Of a stretch of 64,000 nt of DNA, positions 51,418-60,387 are shown piece by piece. Where the stretch lies: positions 1,550,001-1,614,000 of the forward strand of contig CATOTJ020000002.1 of the NCBI GenBank assembly GCA_951813525.2, given 5' to 3'. The translations under genes and the position numbers were made by a program. Below the pieces are notes generated by a model. It was not told the DNA's origin. It saw only the letters and a program-made list of their open reading frames with translations, and did no database searches. Each line of letters starts with the position of its first letter. Within the stretch, counting starts at the first letter, position 1. This DNA is from Thermohalobaculum sp951813525 (GTDB taxonomy: Bacteria > Pseudomonadota > Alphaproteobacteria > Rhodobacterales > Rhodobacteraceae).

Positions 51418-52836
51418 ATGATGAGGCAGTTGGCGTTCGGCCTGATTGGCGGATTGGCGGCCACTGGGATTGCCTTTGCGCAATCGAGCGGCTCGGCGAA
51501 AAAAGAATACGACTCCGGTGCGGTTTACGAAGGCCAGTTCAAGGACGGCAAACAGCACGGCCAGGGAACCTATACCGCCCCGGACGGCTACGAATACACC
51601 GGCGAGTGGTTCGAAGGGGTCATTCAGGGCAAAGGCAAAGCCAAGTTTCCTAACGGATCAGTCTATGAAGGCGAGTTCAAGGAAGGCGTCCCGAACGGTA
51701 AGGGCAAGATCGTCTATGCCAATGGCGGGTCCTATGACGGCGCGTGGGTCAATGGTGTCATTCAAGGCAAGGGAACCGCAGTTTACCCGAACGGCATGAC
51801 CTATGAGGGCGAATTCAAGAATTCCGCCCATCATGGCAAAGGGGTCATGGTACGCGAAAATGGATATCGCTATGAGGGCGAGTGGCTGGAGGGAACCCAG
51901 CACGGCAAGGGCAAAGTCACCTATCCTGACAAGGCTGTCTATGATGGCCAGTTCGCCAAAGGCCTGCGCGAAGGCACCGGCACGATCAAACTGCCAGATG
52001 GTTTCACCTATACCGGTTCCTGGAAAGCCGGGCAGATCACCGGCGATGGCGAAGCCACCTATGGCAATGGCGACAAATACAAAGGCTCGTTCAAGGACGG
52101 CAATCGCCACGGCAAAGGTATGGCTACCTATGCCTCGGGCGACAAATATGAAGGCGAGTTCGTCAATGGTGACCGCCAGGGTGCTGGCACGTTCACCGGC
52201 GCAGATGGATATGTCTATACCGGCGCCTGGAAAGAAGGCCGGATCGAGGGTAAAGGCAAGGCCACCTATCCCAATGGCTCGATCTATGAAGGCAGCTTTG
52301 TCAACGGAACACCGGACGGAAAGGGCAAGATCACCTATGCCGACGGCGGTCACTATGAGGGCGCCTGGAAAAAGGGCGTGATCACCGGCGACGGCGAAGC
52401 AAAATACGCCAATGGATCTGTCTACAAGGGCGGCTTCCAAGACGCCAAACATCATGGCACCGGCACAATGACCTATGCCGATGGCCACGTTTACGCAGGT
52501 GGCTGGGACAAGGGACAGCAAAACGGCAAGGGTAAGATCACCTACCCAGACGGCGCCGTCTATGAAGGCGATTTCGTGCAAGGCAAACGCGAAGGCGAAG
52601 GCAAACTGACCTTAAAGGACGGCTTCGTTTACATGGGCGGCTGGAAAGAAGGCGAGATCCACGGCGAGGGCGAAGCCCGATACGCGAATGGTGACGTTTA
52701 CAAGGGAGCCTTCGAGAAAGGCCGTCAGCATGGTTTCGGCGTGATGACCTACGCTTCCGGCGCCGAGTTTAAGGGGTATTGGGTCGATGGGCGGCGCGGT
52801 GAAGAGGCCGAGAAGAAGAAGGAAGACGAAAATTGA
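51418..52836 (+). CDS. Exported MORN-repeat protein with a duplicated nine-repeat module
   Basis: 472 residues. A signal peptide (MMRQLAFGLIGGLAATGIAFA) precedes eighteen complete 23-residue MORN repeats (residues 37-450) and a partial one, ending in a Lys/Glu-rich tail. Repeats alternate between a Phe type (YEGxF) and a Trp type (YxGxW), and the pattern breaks at 9/10. Repeats 10-18 mirror repeats 1-9, so bases 51526-52146 and 52147-52767 are two modules of 621 bases. The protein is periplasmic or secreted. It belongs with the upstream lipoprotein; the two genes are probably one operon. Confidence 0.88.
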   Translation: MMRQLAFGLIGGLAATGIAFAQSSGSAKKEYDSGAVYEGQFKDGKQHGQGTYTAPDGYEYTGEWFEGVIQGKGKAKFPNGSVYEGEFKEGVPNGKGKIVYANGGSYDGAWVNGVIQGKGTAVYPNGMTYEGEFKNSAHHGKGVMVRENGYRYEGEWLEGTQHGKGKVTYPDKAVYDGQFAKGLREGTGTIKLPDGFTYTGSWKAGQITGDGEATYGNGDKYKGSFKDGNRHGKGMATYASGDKYEGEFVNGDRQGAGTFTGADGYVYTGAWKEGRIEGKGKATYPNGSIYEGSFVNGTPDGKGKITYADGGHYEGAWKKGVITGDGEAKYANGSVYKGGFQDAKHHGTGTMTYADGHVYAGGWDKGQQNGKGKITYPDGAVYEGDFVQGKREGEGKLTLKDGFVYMGGWKEGEIHGEGEARYANGDVYKGAFEKGRQHGFGVMTYASGAEFKGYWVDGRRGEEAEKKKEDEN

Positions 52837-52905
52837 TTAACGAAGCTCGGACCTTGGCGCTAGCGTGCTGAATCCAGATGAGAATTGTTGATTGAAACGA
52901 GAGTC

Positions 52906-53244
52906 TTACAAAGCACTCGCTCGCCGATTGGCGGAGCCGCCGTGATTTGATTGTTCACTGTTAAAACTGAACCGAGCGACTGACGCGGCCAATATATCGG
53001 TCTGCTCACTCAAACTGGTTGTGGTCGCAAAGGTTTCCTCGGCAAGAGCCGCGTTGCTCTGCGTGAGCCCTTCGATTTCATGTACGGATGTATTTATTTC
53101 ACCGATGTCTCCGACTTGCTTGCGCGCTCGGTCGCCGATCACGACGAAATGTTCTGATACTTCGACGACCCTGTTCGAAATGTTCGCCAGCGCTTCACCC
53201 GTTCTATCAACAAGCGAAACGCCTTTCTCAATTTCTTCAGTGCT
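52906..53244 (-). pseudogene. 3' fragment of a methyl-accepting chemotaxis protein gene split by IS66
   Basis: The minus strand encodes the C-terminal ~110 residues of a chemoreceptor: EEIEKGVSLVDRTGEALANI then VHEIEGLTQSNAALAEETFA and a C-terminal tail ending RASAL. The reading frame joins exactly to the other fragment (55636-57278) once the element 53245-55635 and one copy of the target duplication are removed; the joint gene has 658 codons (657 residues). The fragment alone has no start signal. It ends at 52906. Confidence 0.9.
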
Positions 53245-53290
53245 GTAACCGTCCGGCGTCCCCGCTCTGACGCGTCGCGCTAATGGGAGA

Positions 53291-53319
53291 TAATGTCCAT
53301 TAGGAACAAGTGGACATTA
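53291..53319 (+). promoter_or_regulatory. Hairpin before IS66 tnpA
   Basis: TAATGTCCA (53291-53299) and TGGACATTA (53311-53319) are perfect inverted repeats around an 11-base loop, 12 bases before the tnpA start. CGCTAATG (53278-53285) can pair instead with CATTAGCG (53315-53322), so two exclusive structures are possible. It could control tnpA translation or be a site for the transposase; this is inference. Confidence 0.55.
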
Positions 53320-53330
53320 GCGGGTCTCGA

Positions 53331-53681
53331 ATGGCGAAGCGACGGCGGCGCAGGAACTGGAGCGACGATGAGAAGCGGATGATCTGCGCGCAAACGCGGT
53401 TTCCGGGTGTCTCGGTCAGTCAGGTCGCTCGGCGTTACGATGTGAATGCCAATCAGGTTTTCAACTGGCTGAAAGATCCCCAGTTTGCAGCGTCGCCGAA
53501 AGTCGATGATGTTGCCCGGTTCTTGCCTGTCGAGGTTGTCGAGCCTGTTCAGCCGCCACCGTCGTCCGGCGCCGCATGCCGTGAGATGCTGATCGAACTG
53601 GTGAGTGGCCACCGGCTGACGATCAGCGGCTCCTATGATCCCACCGCTCTGGCTGCATTGATCCGGAAGCTGTCCGCGTGA
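53331..53681 (+). CDS. tnpA: IS66 accessory protein TnpA (DNA-binding)
   Basis: 116 residues from MAKRRRRRNWSDDEKRMICA. It is a small helix-turn-helix protein (VSVSQVARRYDVNANQVFNW), the standard first gene of IS66 elements, needed with TnpB for efficient transposition. The ATG at 53331 is chosen because the frame upstream is inside the regulatory hairpin. It overlaps tnpB by four bases (GTGA). Confidence 0.9.
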   Translation: MAKRRRRRNWSDDEKRMICAQTRFPGVSVSQVARRYDVNANQVFNWLKDPQFAASPKVDDVARFLPVEVVEPVQPPPSSGAACREMLIELVSGHRLTISGSYDPTALAALIRKLSA

Positions 53682-54049
53682 TCCCGGTACCGGCGCAAAC
53701 GAAGGTCTGGCTCTCTGCCGGTGTCACGGACATGCGCAAAGGGTTCAACGGACTGTCGGCGCTGGCCGAGAATGTTTTGGCGGAAGATCCGTTCTCCGGG
53801 CATCTGTTTGTGTTCCGGGGCAGGCGCGGTGATCTGATTAAAGTCATTTGGTGGGACGGTCAGGGCGGATGCCTGTTTTCCAAGCGCCTGGAAAAAGGCC
53901 GCTTCGTGTGGCCCTCACCGGCAGATGGGAAGGTATCGGTCACGTCAGCACAGTTGGCGATGCTGCTGGAAGGCATCGACTGGCGCATGCCCAAGCGAAC
54001 CTGGAGGCCGTTGACGACAGGCATTTTATCAACAAATCCAGCGCCATAG
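53678..54049 (+). CDS. tnpB: IS66 accessory protein TnpB (Orf2)
   Basis: 123 residues from a GTG overlapping tnpA. It has the family signature TKVWLSAGVTDMRKGFNGLS and KVIWWDGQGGCLFSKRLEKG (PF05717). Its molecular role is not fully known, but it is required with TnpA and TnpC. The C-terminus is slightly extended relative to others I know. Confidence 0.93.
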   Translation: MIPVPAQTKVWLSAGVTDMRKGFNGLSALAENVLAEDPFSGHLFVFRGRRGDLIKVIWWDGQGGCLFSKRLEKGRFVWPSPADGKVSVTSAQLAMLLEGIDWRMPKRTWRPLTTGILSTNPAP

Positions 54050-54086
54050 GATTCACATTGGCATCCGGGCGCGGTATAAGCCCGCC

Positions 54087-55589
54087 ATGCTCGATGACGC
54101 TTCCAAACTGCCGGATGACCCCAAGGAGCTGAAGTCGGTCGCCGTCCAGCTTGCGAGCACCGTGAAGTCCCAGGCGTTGGAAATTGCCCGGCTGAAGCAT
54201 CAGCTCGCGGGGCATCGACAGCACCGGTTCGGCTCGAAGTCCGAGACCTCCGATCAGCTCAATCTCGAACTGCGTCTCGAAGAGGAAGAGACAGCGGCGG
54301 CCCAGGTCGCACCGTCGGAGGAAGAGGGCGACACCGACAATCAGGAAAAGCCCAAGCGCAAGCCTCTGCCGCCGGAACTGCCGCGCAACGAGGAAGTGCT
54401 GTCACCCGGTGATACCTGCGCCTGCGGTGGCAATTTGCGGGCGATCAGCGAAGATGTGACCGAGGAGCTGGAATATATCCCCGGCAGGTTCGTGGTGAAC
54501 CGCATCGTCCGACCGCGCATGGCCTGCAGCTGCTGCGAGAAGATCTGCCAAGCGGTGCTGCCATCGCGTCCGATTGAACGCGGCCGGCCCGGCCCCGGCC
54601 TGCTAGCGCATGTGCTCGTGAACAAATATGCCGACCATTGCCCGCTCTATCGCCAAAGCCAGATCTTTGGGCGTGAGGGCATCGACCTGGATCGCTCAAC
54701 CCTTGCCGATTGGGTCGGCAAATCGGCAAAGCTGCTGGAACCGCTGGCCGACGCCATCGGGCGGTATGTTCGCAGCGGCCACGCAATCTTTGCGGACGAC
54801 ACCCCGATCAAGATGCAGGCGAAGGGCAAATGCGCGACAGCACGGATCTGGACCTATGTCCGTGACGAGCGCCCGTGGGCAAGCGGTGATCCGCCCGCAG
54901 CTTGGTACCAGTTCAGCACGGACCGCGAAGGCAAGCATCCCGCCGACCATCTCAGCAAGTTCAAGGGCTGGATGCACGCCGACGGCTACTCCGGGTTCAA
55001 CAAGCTGTATCGCGCCGGCGAGGTGCACGAAGTTGCCTGCATGGCCCATGTTCGGCGCAAGTTCGTCGACATCTTCAAGGCGAGCGGCCTGGAGGTCGCC
55101 GAAGAAGCTATCAAGCGCATCGCCGCCCTCTACCGCGTCGAGAAAGAGGCCCGTGGCAAATGCCCCGACGACCGGGTGCGGCTCCGCCAAGAAAAGGCCA
55201 AACCGGTCTTCGATGGCTTGGAAGCGTGGTTGCACGCCCAGTTGTCGAGGATTCCAGGCAAATCCGAACTCGCCAAGGCGATCCGCTACGCACTGACCCG
55301 CATGAAGAAAATGCGCCCATATCTCGACCACGGCTTCCTGGAGATCGACAACAATTCAGCTGAGCGGGCGATGCGTTGTGTGGCCCTCGGAAGGAAGAAC
55401 TATCTCTTTGTAGGCTCAAAGGGCGGCGGCAACGCCGCTGCAATCGCCTATACCCTGATCGAGACCGCGAAGCTGAATGGCATCGACCCGCAAGCCTGGC
55501 TGACGCACGTCCTTCGCCACATCGCAGATCACAAGATCACTCGGCTGGACGAGTTGATGCCCTGGAGTTACGCTGCAAGAGCAGCGTAA
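54087..55589 (+). CDS. tnpC: IS66 transposase TnpC
   Basis: 500 residues. An N-terminal helical leader (KSQALEIARLKHQLAGHRQ) and a Cys cluster (CACGGNL, then CSCCEKIC) precede the DDE domain. Catalytic acids are in IFADDTPIKM (about Asp237/238), WMHADGYSGFN (Asp299) and EIDNNSAERAMR (Glu426), all intact. The C-terminal segment has RKNYLFVGSKGGGNAAAIAY, typical of IS66. The element therefore appears capable of transposition. Confidence 0.95.
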   Translation: MLDDASKLPDDPKELKSVAVQLASTVKSQALEIARLKHQLAGHRQHRFGSKSETSDQLNLELRLEEEETAAAQVAPSEEEGDTDNQEKPKRKPLPPELPRNEEVLSPGDTCACGGNLRAISEDVTEELEYIPGRFVVNRIVRPRMACSCCEKICQAVLPSRPIERGRPGPGLLAHVLVNKYADHCPLYRQSQIFGREGIDLDRSTLADWVGKSAKLLEPLADAIGRYVRSGHAIFADDTPIKMQAKGKCATARIWTYVRDERPWASGDPPAAWYQFSTDREGKHPADHLSKFKGWMHADGYSGFNKLYRAGEVHEVACMAHVRRKFVDIFKASGLEVAEEAIKRIAALYRVEKEARGKCPDDRVRLRQEKAKPVFDGLEAWLHAQLSRIPGKSELAKAIRYALTRMKKMRPYLDHGFLEIDNNSAERAMRCVALGRKNYLFVGSKGGGNAAAIAYTLIETAKLNGIDPQAWLTHVLRHIADHKITRLDELMPWSYAARAA

Positions 55590-55635
55590 CCGGGACGCAC
55601 CGCAGCCCGCCAGAGCACCTTCACCGGACGGGCAC

Positions 55636-57278
55636 TCAGTGCTGGCTTCGATAAGCTGATTAATATCACTTGCAGCCTCAGCGGATTTTTGAGCAAGCGA
55701 TCGTACTTCCGAGGCGACAACCGCAAACCCTCTTCCAGCATCACCCGCCCGTGCAGCCTCGACGCCGGCGTTCAGCGCCAATAAATTTGTTTGGAAGGCT
55801 ATGCCTTCGATTACGTCGCTAATTTTGCTGATTTCTGACGACGACGACCGAATGTTCGTCATTGCAGAGATTGCGTCCGACACAATTTTTGTGCTGGTTT
55901 CTGCCTCGCTTCGCGTTTCACTTGCAGATTCGTTCGCCACTGTACAGGCGTCAGAGATCGAACGGACTGACTCGGCCAAATCATTCAGTGAACTTGCAGA
56001 AGATTGTAACGCAAAAGCAGTCTTCTCGGTACTCGACGATAAACGTCCAGCGGCACGATCAAACTCGCTAACGCTTTCACCAATACTTCGCGCACCATCG
56101 ATGATGGAACGAACTGTCATTTGAAGGCTATCAAGCGTCGCGTTGAAATCTTGCCGCAAGGTTTCGTAGGCGTCCGCGAACGGCTCGTCAATACAGGCGT
56201 CAAGCTCGCCACCGGCTAGCCTCTTCAGCTTTTCCGCTAGGGTATCAACGATTGCGCGTTGTTCGGCTGCTTTGACCGCCCGCTCTTTCTCGACGATCTG
56301 ATTTGCTCGTTCACGCTCTGCTGCTTCACGTTCGAGATTCGCACGGCGTTCGGCCTCGTGCTCTTCCTTAATCTGTTGTTCACGGGCTATTCGCGCATTT
56401 TCTTCGTTGCGGAGTCTTTCCTCGTCGAGACGCTGCCTCTCCATTTCAGATGCCTCACGCTCCCGCTCTTCGATAAGTCGTTTTTTCTCTTCCGCCGCAT
56501 GCCGAGCCGCCGCTGCCTTTTCTTCTGTCTCGAGCCTTATTTTTTCGGCGAGGTTATCCTGAAAAACACGAAGAGTTTTCGCGATCAGACCGATCTCATC
56601 GCCCCGATTGTTATACGGAATCTCGATTGAGGTATCGCCGTCTGCTACCTTCGCCATTACTTCCGTAACGGCCGCTATTGGTTTGCGGACCACCAATTTC
56701 AACACAACAGTAATGAAGATCAAAATTCCAATGAGTGCCGTCGCGCCGATCGCGATTCCAATGAAATTGGCATTCCACGCTGCACGGTAAATGGGCTCGG
56801 TACTCCAAGCGATTGCAACTGTCCCGATATGTGTCTTCTTCGGGCCAAACGCGACCGGAACGACCAAGATCTGATGGTTGCTATCGAAAACATCCAGCGT
56901 AGCCGGTTCATCGGCATCCAAATCGGCATTGCCAATAATGTCTTGAAAATCTGGTGGCTCAGCGCCTTCGATGGTAAAGGCCGCGACAACTTCGTTGCCC
57001 GCACTTACAACATATGCGCTGGTCATGGCGGAACCAGGTCTACTCGCATAGTCTGCGAATACATTTTCGATCGACGTTTTTTGCTTGAACTTGATTGCAC
57101 TGGCAAGCTGCGCAGCAACAAGCTGGCTGACGTCACGGTTTGCTTTTGACGCCACTTCCAGCTGCGTCGCGCGATTGAGTTCGTTCAGAACGACAACCAA
57201 ACCGACCAAGCAAACCGAAACTGCAACCGCAAGTAGCAGAGTTATTCGACGTCCAAGGCTTCTGTCGCGAACCGCCAT
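55636..57278 (-). pseudogene. 5' fragment of a methyl-accepting chemotaxis protein gene split by IS66
   Basis: The first ~547 residues of a chemoreceptor. Membrane segments are near residues 12-32 and 172-197 with a ~140-residue periplasmic domain between. A HAMP domain (about 198-250, RKPIAAVTEVMAKVADGDTS) leads to a long charged coiled coil (about 247-345), a second HAMP-like segment and the signalling domain (FQTNLLALNAGVEAARAGDA). IS66 inserts after IEAS, before the end of the hairpin, and translation then runs into the element for about 70 foreign residues. The C-terminal part is at 52906-53244. The receptor is therefore probably inactive. Confidence 0.92.
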
Positions 57279-57349
57279 TTTGACACCAAACTATGTGAAA
57301 AGAGTGTAAGCCAGCGGCAACTCCCGCCGCTGGCCCAGTTGCTTGATCG

Positions 57350-58306
57350 CTATTCGATCAGTCGTGCAACGCTGAGAAGTTCGGCAGGAATTTCCAGCTG
57401 CAATTCGATTGCCGAGGTCATATTGATCACAAGAATGGGCTCTGGATCCATCTTGATCGGAACATCCGAGATGGCTTTTCCATTCACAACGACTTCCACG
57501 ATCGAGTCTGCCAGCAGTCGGCCAAGCCGATGATCATCGGCGATGACACCGCCAAGCGCGCCGCCTTCGACACCCTTCGCAGCGTAGGAAAAGACCGGTT
57601 TGCCGTGCCCAGCCCGAACCGCCGCAGCCGCATGACCGAACACCGCGGCCTGATTGCCCAAGATCACTGCGTCATAGTTGCCAATTTCTGCTTCGATGGC
57701 GGCAATAACCTCAGCTTCGCCGACCGCGAAAACCTGCTTGCACTTAACTTCGAGCGCTGAACAGGCTTCAAGCGTTCCCTTTCCGTCTATAGCGGAGGAC
57801 GGGTAATCAGTCTGGCTGATGAGCAAGAACGACCGGACTTGCGGAGCGATGAGCATGAAGCTTTCAAGCGGACCAACCAAATCGATATAGTAAGTGACAC
57901 CAGTTACGTTGCCCCCCGGCGCATCCATCGAGTCGACGGCGCCAAGCAAAACCGGGTGATTATTGCCACCGATAAATGTCGATATGCTCGGCGGGTGGTC
58001 CGCAAGATAGACACTTCCACCAGAACGAAGGATAATCATTCCATCCTTTCCGCCGTTCTGGAACTCGGTGGCAACCTCATGCAACTCGTTCGCGTCTTTA
58101 AGTTCTCCGCGAACATCCAGTTGAATTTGTGGAGCTATTTCCGCCAAGCGCTCTTGAACCCCCTTCAAGACAGACTTCGCCATTCCGGATTTTCCGTACC
58201 AGGCGACACCGACCTGAGGCTTGGAATTGGCAAATGCTGCGCCTGTCGCAAATAACAGGCAAGCAGCAAGGACTATGAACGGACGCCATAGACGAGACAC
58301 ACGCAT
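57350..58306 (-). CDS. ABC-type periplasmic substrate-binding protein (ABC_sub_bind family)
   Basis: 318 residues from MRVSRLWRPFIVLAACLLFA, a Sec signal ending AFA. The mature part (QVGVAWYGKSGMAKSVLKGV, then MIILRSGGSVYLADHPPS and VILGNQAAVFGHAAAAVRAG) is a type 1 periplasmic-binding fold of PF04392, which includes proteins that sense rather than transport. No ABC permease or ATPase genes are near. It ends 71 bases from the chemoreceptor gene on the same strand, so a ligand-binding partner of that receptor is likely (inference). A GAGAG site precedes the ATG. Confidence 0.82.
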   Translation of the reverse strand: MRVSRLWRPFIVLAACLLFATGAAFANSKPQVGVAWYGKSGMAKSVLKGVQERLAEIAPQIQLDVRGELKDANELHEVATEFQNGGKDGMIILRSGGSVYLADHPPSISTFIGGNNHPVLLGAVDSMDAPGGNVTGVTYYIDLVGPLESFMLIAPQVRSFLLISQTDYPSSAIDGKGTLEACSALEVKCKQVFAVGEAEVIAAIEAEIGNYDAVILGNQAAVFGHAAAAVRAGHGKPVFSYAAKGVEGGALGGVIADDHRLGRLLADSIVEVVVNGKAISDVPIKMDPEPILVINMTSAIELQLEIPAELLSVARLIE

Positions 58307-58744
58307 AAACACTCTCCGATGTTGATAGGTTCCTTTCAGCAATCTCGTCGCGGTTTGTGAAAATCAGATTAATCTCGGCAAGAAGGGCATCCAACGTCAT
58401 TTTCGCCGGACGCATTCAGAATTTTCAAGGGTCATACGACAGCACCGGCATCCTCGCCGCGAGCAGGTCCCTGCCTGAGCGCTTTCACAAAAAGAAAGGC
58501 TCAACGCCGACCTATAAAAGAGCGAAAATTACTGAATGATTATTCGGCTGTGTCGGCTTTTTGTTCGTTGGGTTCCATTTTTGTCAGACCCCAAATACGG
58601 CACTTGGCCCGACTTTGTTCACGATTGCATCGCCCATGCGTGCATCAATACGAATTGAACGAAGCACTTGGGTGACAGAATCAAGGCGCGCCACGAAACC
58701 GCGGCGCGCTATCAATTTCTCAGCATCGTTTCAGGTACTCTAAC
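58307..58744. other. 438-base intergenic stretch with palindrome and stem-loop
   Basis: No convincing gene is present. AGATTAATCT (58366-58375) is a perfect 10-base palindrome about 60 bases upstream of the binding-protein gene, a possible operator for that gene. GCGCGCC (58686-58692) and GGCGCGC (58703-58709) form a 7-bp stem 36 bases beyond the stop of the hypothetical gene at 58745, a possible weak terminator without a T tract. The short open frames show no recognisable motif. Confidence 0.45.
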
Positions 58745-59167
58745 CTACCGATAGACGTGTCCCATCTGCTCGTGGAACCGTTTTCCACCGATCTGTGACG
58801 CCATTTGCTCAGCCTTGGTCTTGGCCTCGCCAACCGAACGACCCCAAAACGTCGCCAATTTCTGGGCGTCTTCGTAACGCAGGCCGAGGTCACGCCAGCG
58901 GCATGGCACATTGCGCCCGGTCGAGGCGATATCGGCATCGGCAAGGTTCGTCAGGCCGGCCAAGACTTTGGCGCCGAGGATCAGTTTGCCATTGTATCCA
59001 TCAGTGCCCCAAACAGACGCAATCTTGAGGGCATCGCAATATTGGTAGTCGCTGTTAAAATAGGCCTGCTGTTTTTGAGGATCAGACTGCGCATGGGCGA
59101 CGCCTGCGGCGCCGACGGCCGATGCGGTTGCAATCGCGCATTTGGCCAGAAATTTTTTGGTGTTCAT
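58745..59167 (-). CDS. Small periplasmic protein with an internal duplication
   Basis: 140 residues. A signal peptide ends AHA after MNTKKFLAKCAIATASAVGA. The mature part contains two similar units: YCDALKIASVWGTDGYNGKL and YEDAQKLATFWGRSVGEAKT. Both share (Y)xDAxKxAxxWG and a helical AK segment. I do not recognise the family. It is upstream of the IS630 element on the minus strand and seems to be a single-gene unit. Confidence 0.6.
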   Translation of the reverse strand: MNTKKFLAKCAIATASAVGAAGVAHAQSDPQKQQAYFNSDYQYCDALKIASVWGTDGYNGKLILGAKVLAGLTNLADADIASTGRNVPCRWRDLGLRYEDAQKLATFWGRSVGEAKTKAEQMASQIGGKRFHEQMGHVYR

Positions 59168-59286
59168 TCTCGCTCCAGTTCCTTCAAATACGTCCCTTAG
59201 AGATTGACGGACCGTCCGCCATCTTTATGGGTTCAGTGTCGCGGTCCACGTCCGAGGCACTGTAGGACAGGTAATACTAACGTGCA

Positions 59287-60387
59287 TTGATCAGAACTCA
59301 TGGGCCCATTTACGGCTACCGATTGATGAGATGCGCCAGGGCTGTTCGATGAGCTTGTTCCAACTGTCACAGCAGTGCGCGACGATGTCGTCGTAGTTTT
59401 TGAAGACCCGGTTTGAGAGCCAGTTGTCGCGTATGAATTGCCAGATGTTTTCGACTGGATTCAGTTCTGGCGACCGGGCCGGGATTGGAACGAGTGTGAT
59501 GTTTTCCGGCACATCGAGCTTCGGTGTCGTGTGCCATCCGGCCTGATCGAGCAGCAGGATGGCGTGTGCGCCTGGGGCGACTTCGGCGCTGATCAGCTTC
59601 AAGTGCTCCACCATGGCATAGGTGTCGCAGAACGGCATGACGAGGCCGGCACCCTTGCCTTCCGCCGGGCAGATTGCGCCGAAGATATACGCCCATTTCG
59701 TCCGCTGATCGTGTGGCGCACGGGGACGCGTTCCTCGCCGCGCCCAACGTCGTGTGATCTTGTTCTTCTGGCCGACCCTGGCTTCATCTTGAAACCAGAC
59801 CTCTACGGGCGGCCAGCCTCGCTTGATGCGGATGGCTGTGACGACGTCGCCGAAGTTTTTTTGAACATCTCGATCGCCTCCTCATCCTGCGCGTAGTGCT
59901 GCGGGCGCGCTGTGAGTTTGCGATATCCCAAGGCGTGCAACTCGCGGCCAACGGTATGACGGCTGACCGAAACGCCGAACTCTTCGTATAGCCAGAACGC
60001 AAGGTCGACGAGGCGCCAGCGCACAACCCCATCGAGATAGGGACGCGGGCCTGACTCGACCGCCGCCGCGAGCGCGGTGCGCTGCTCAGCCGTCAGGAGC
60101 GGTGCCTTGCCCGGTGCCTTCCGCGTCGTCAGCGCATCCGGGCCGCCGTCGTTGAACCGCAACACCCAATCCCGGATCACCTGAAGGCCAACCCCGCCCG
60201 TGCGCGCCGCATCGCTCCGCGAGCCTCCGTCAAGGACAACTGCCAGAGCGAGAAGCCGCCGCGTCTGATCCGCTTCATCGCTCTTCCGCGCCAGACGTCG
60301 AAGATCCGTTCCTGTATAATCCAATCTGATCTGAACAGCAGACCCCATGGCAAAAACTCCTCTGTTTTCCATGGTGAATCAGATCAA
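59287..60387 (-). mobile_element. IS630-family insertion sequence (ends tentative)
   Basis: An element of about 1.1 kb with one frameshifted transposase gene. The ends are estimated from similar sequences reading inwards: TTGATCAGAACTCATGG from 59287 and TTGATCTGATTCACCATGG from 60387. IS630 elements normally duplicate a TA target; I do not see TA at both of these edges, so the limits may be off by some tens of bases. The right end runs into the amidoligase reading frame. Confidence 0.65.
59291..60348 (-). CDS. IS630-family transposase made by -1 frameshift
   Basis: The first frame (60348 to 59803) gives the N-terminal DNA-binding part: MGSAVQIRLDYTGTDLRRLA and GVGLQVIRDWVLRFNDGGPD. The catalytic part is in the -1 frame and ends at 59291, with Asp in VWFQDEARVGQ, Asp in LLLDQAGWHTTP and Glu in LNPVENIWQF. 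The frames meet at seven A residues (59856-59862 on the plus strand as T), where TTC-AAA-AAA-ACT in frame zero becomes AAC-TTC-GGC after a -1 slip. The joined product has 352 residues. It could be a simple mutation, but the A7 run fits programmed frameshifting. The start is the second Met of the frame. Confidence 0.85.

Larger units (their letters stand above)
53245..55635 (+). mobile_element. Complete IS66-family insertion sequence
   Basis: 2,391 bases flanked by the 8-bp duplication TCAGTGCT (53237-53244 and 55636-55643), the length typical for IS66. The ends are imperfect inverted repeats: left GTAACCGTCCGGCG and right (reverse complement) GTGCCCGTCCGGTG, followed by a shared GCTCTG at the same distance. 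It carries the three standard genes tnpA, tnpB and tnpC on the plus strand, all intact. It is inserted in the chemoreceptor gene. Confidence 0.95.

Noticed and set aside
58357..58539. 60-codon open frame between the binding protein and the small periplasmic protein
   Set aside because: No ribosome site, no motif and atypical composition for a coding region.
59599..59787. Separate small gene inside IS630
   Set aside because: It is the third frame of the transposase; the true -1 frame is continuous through this segment and holds the catalytic motifs.
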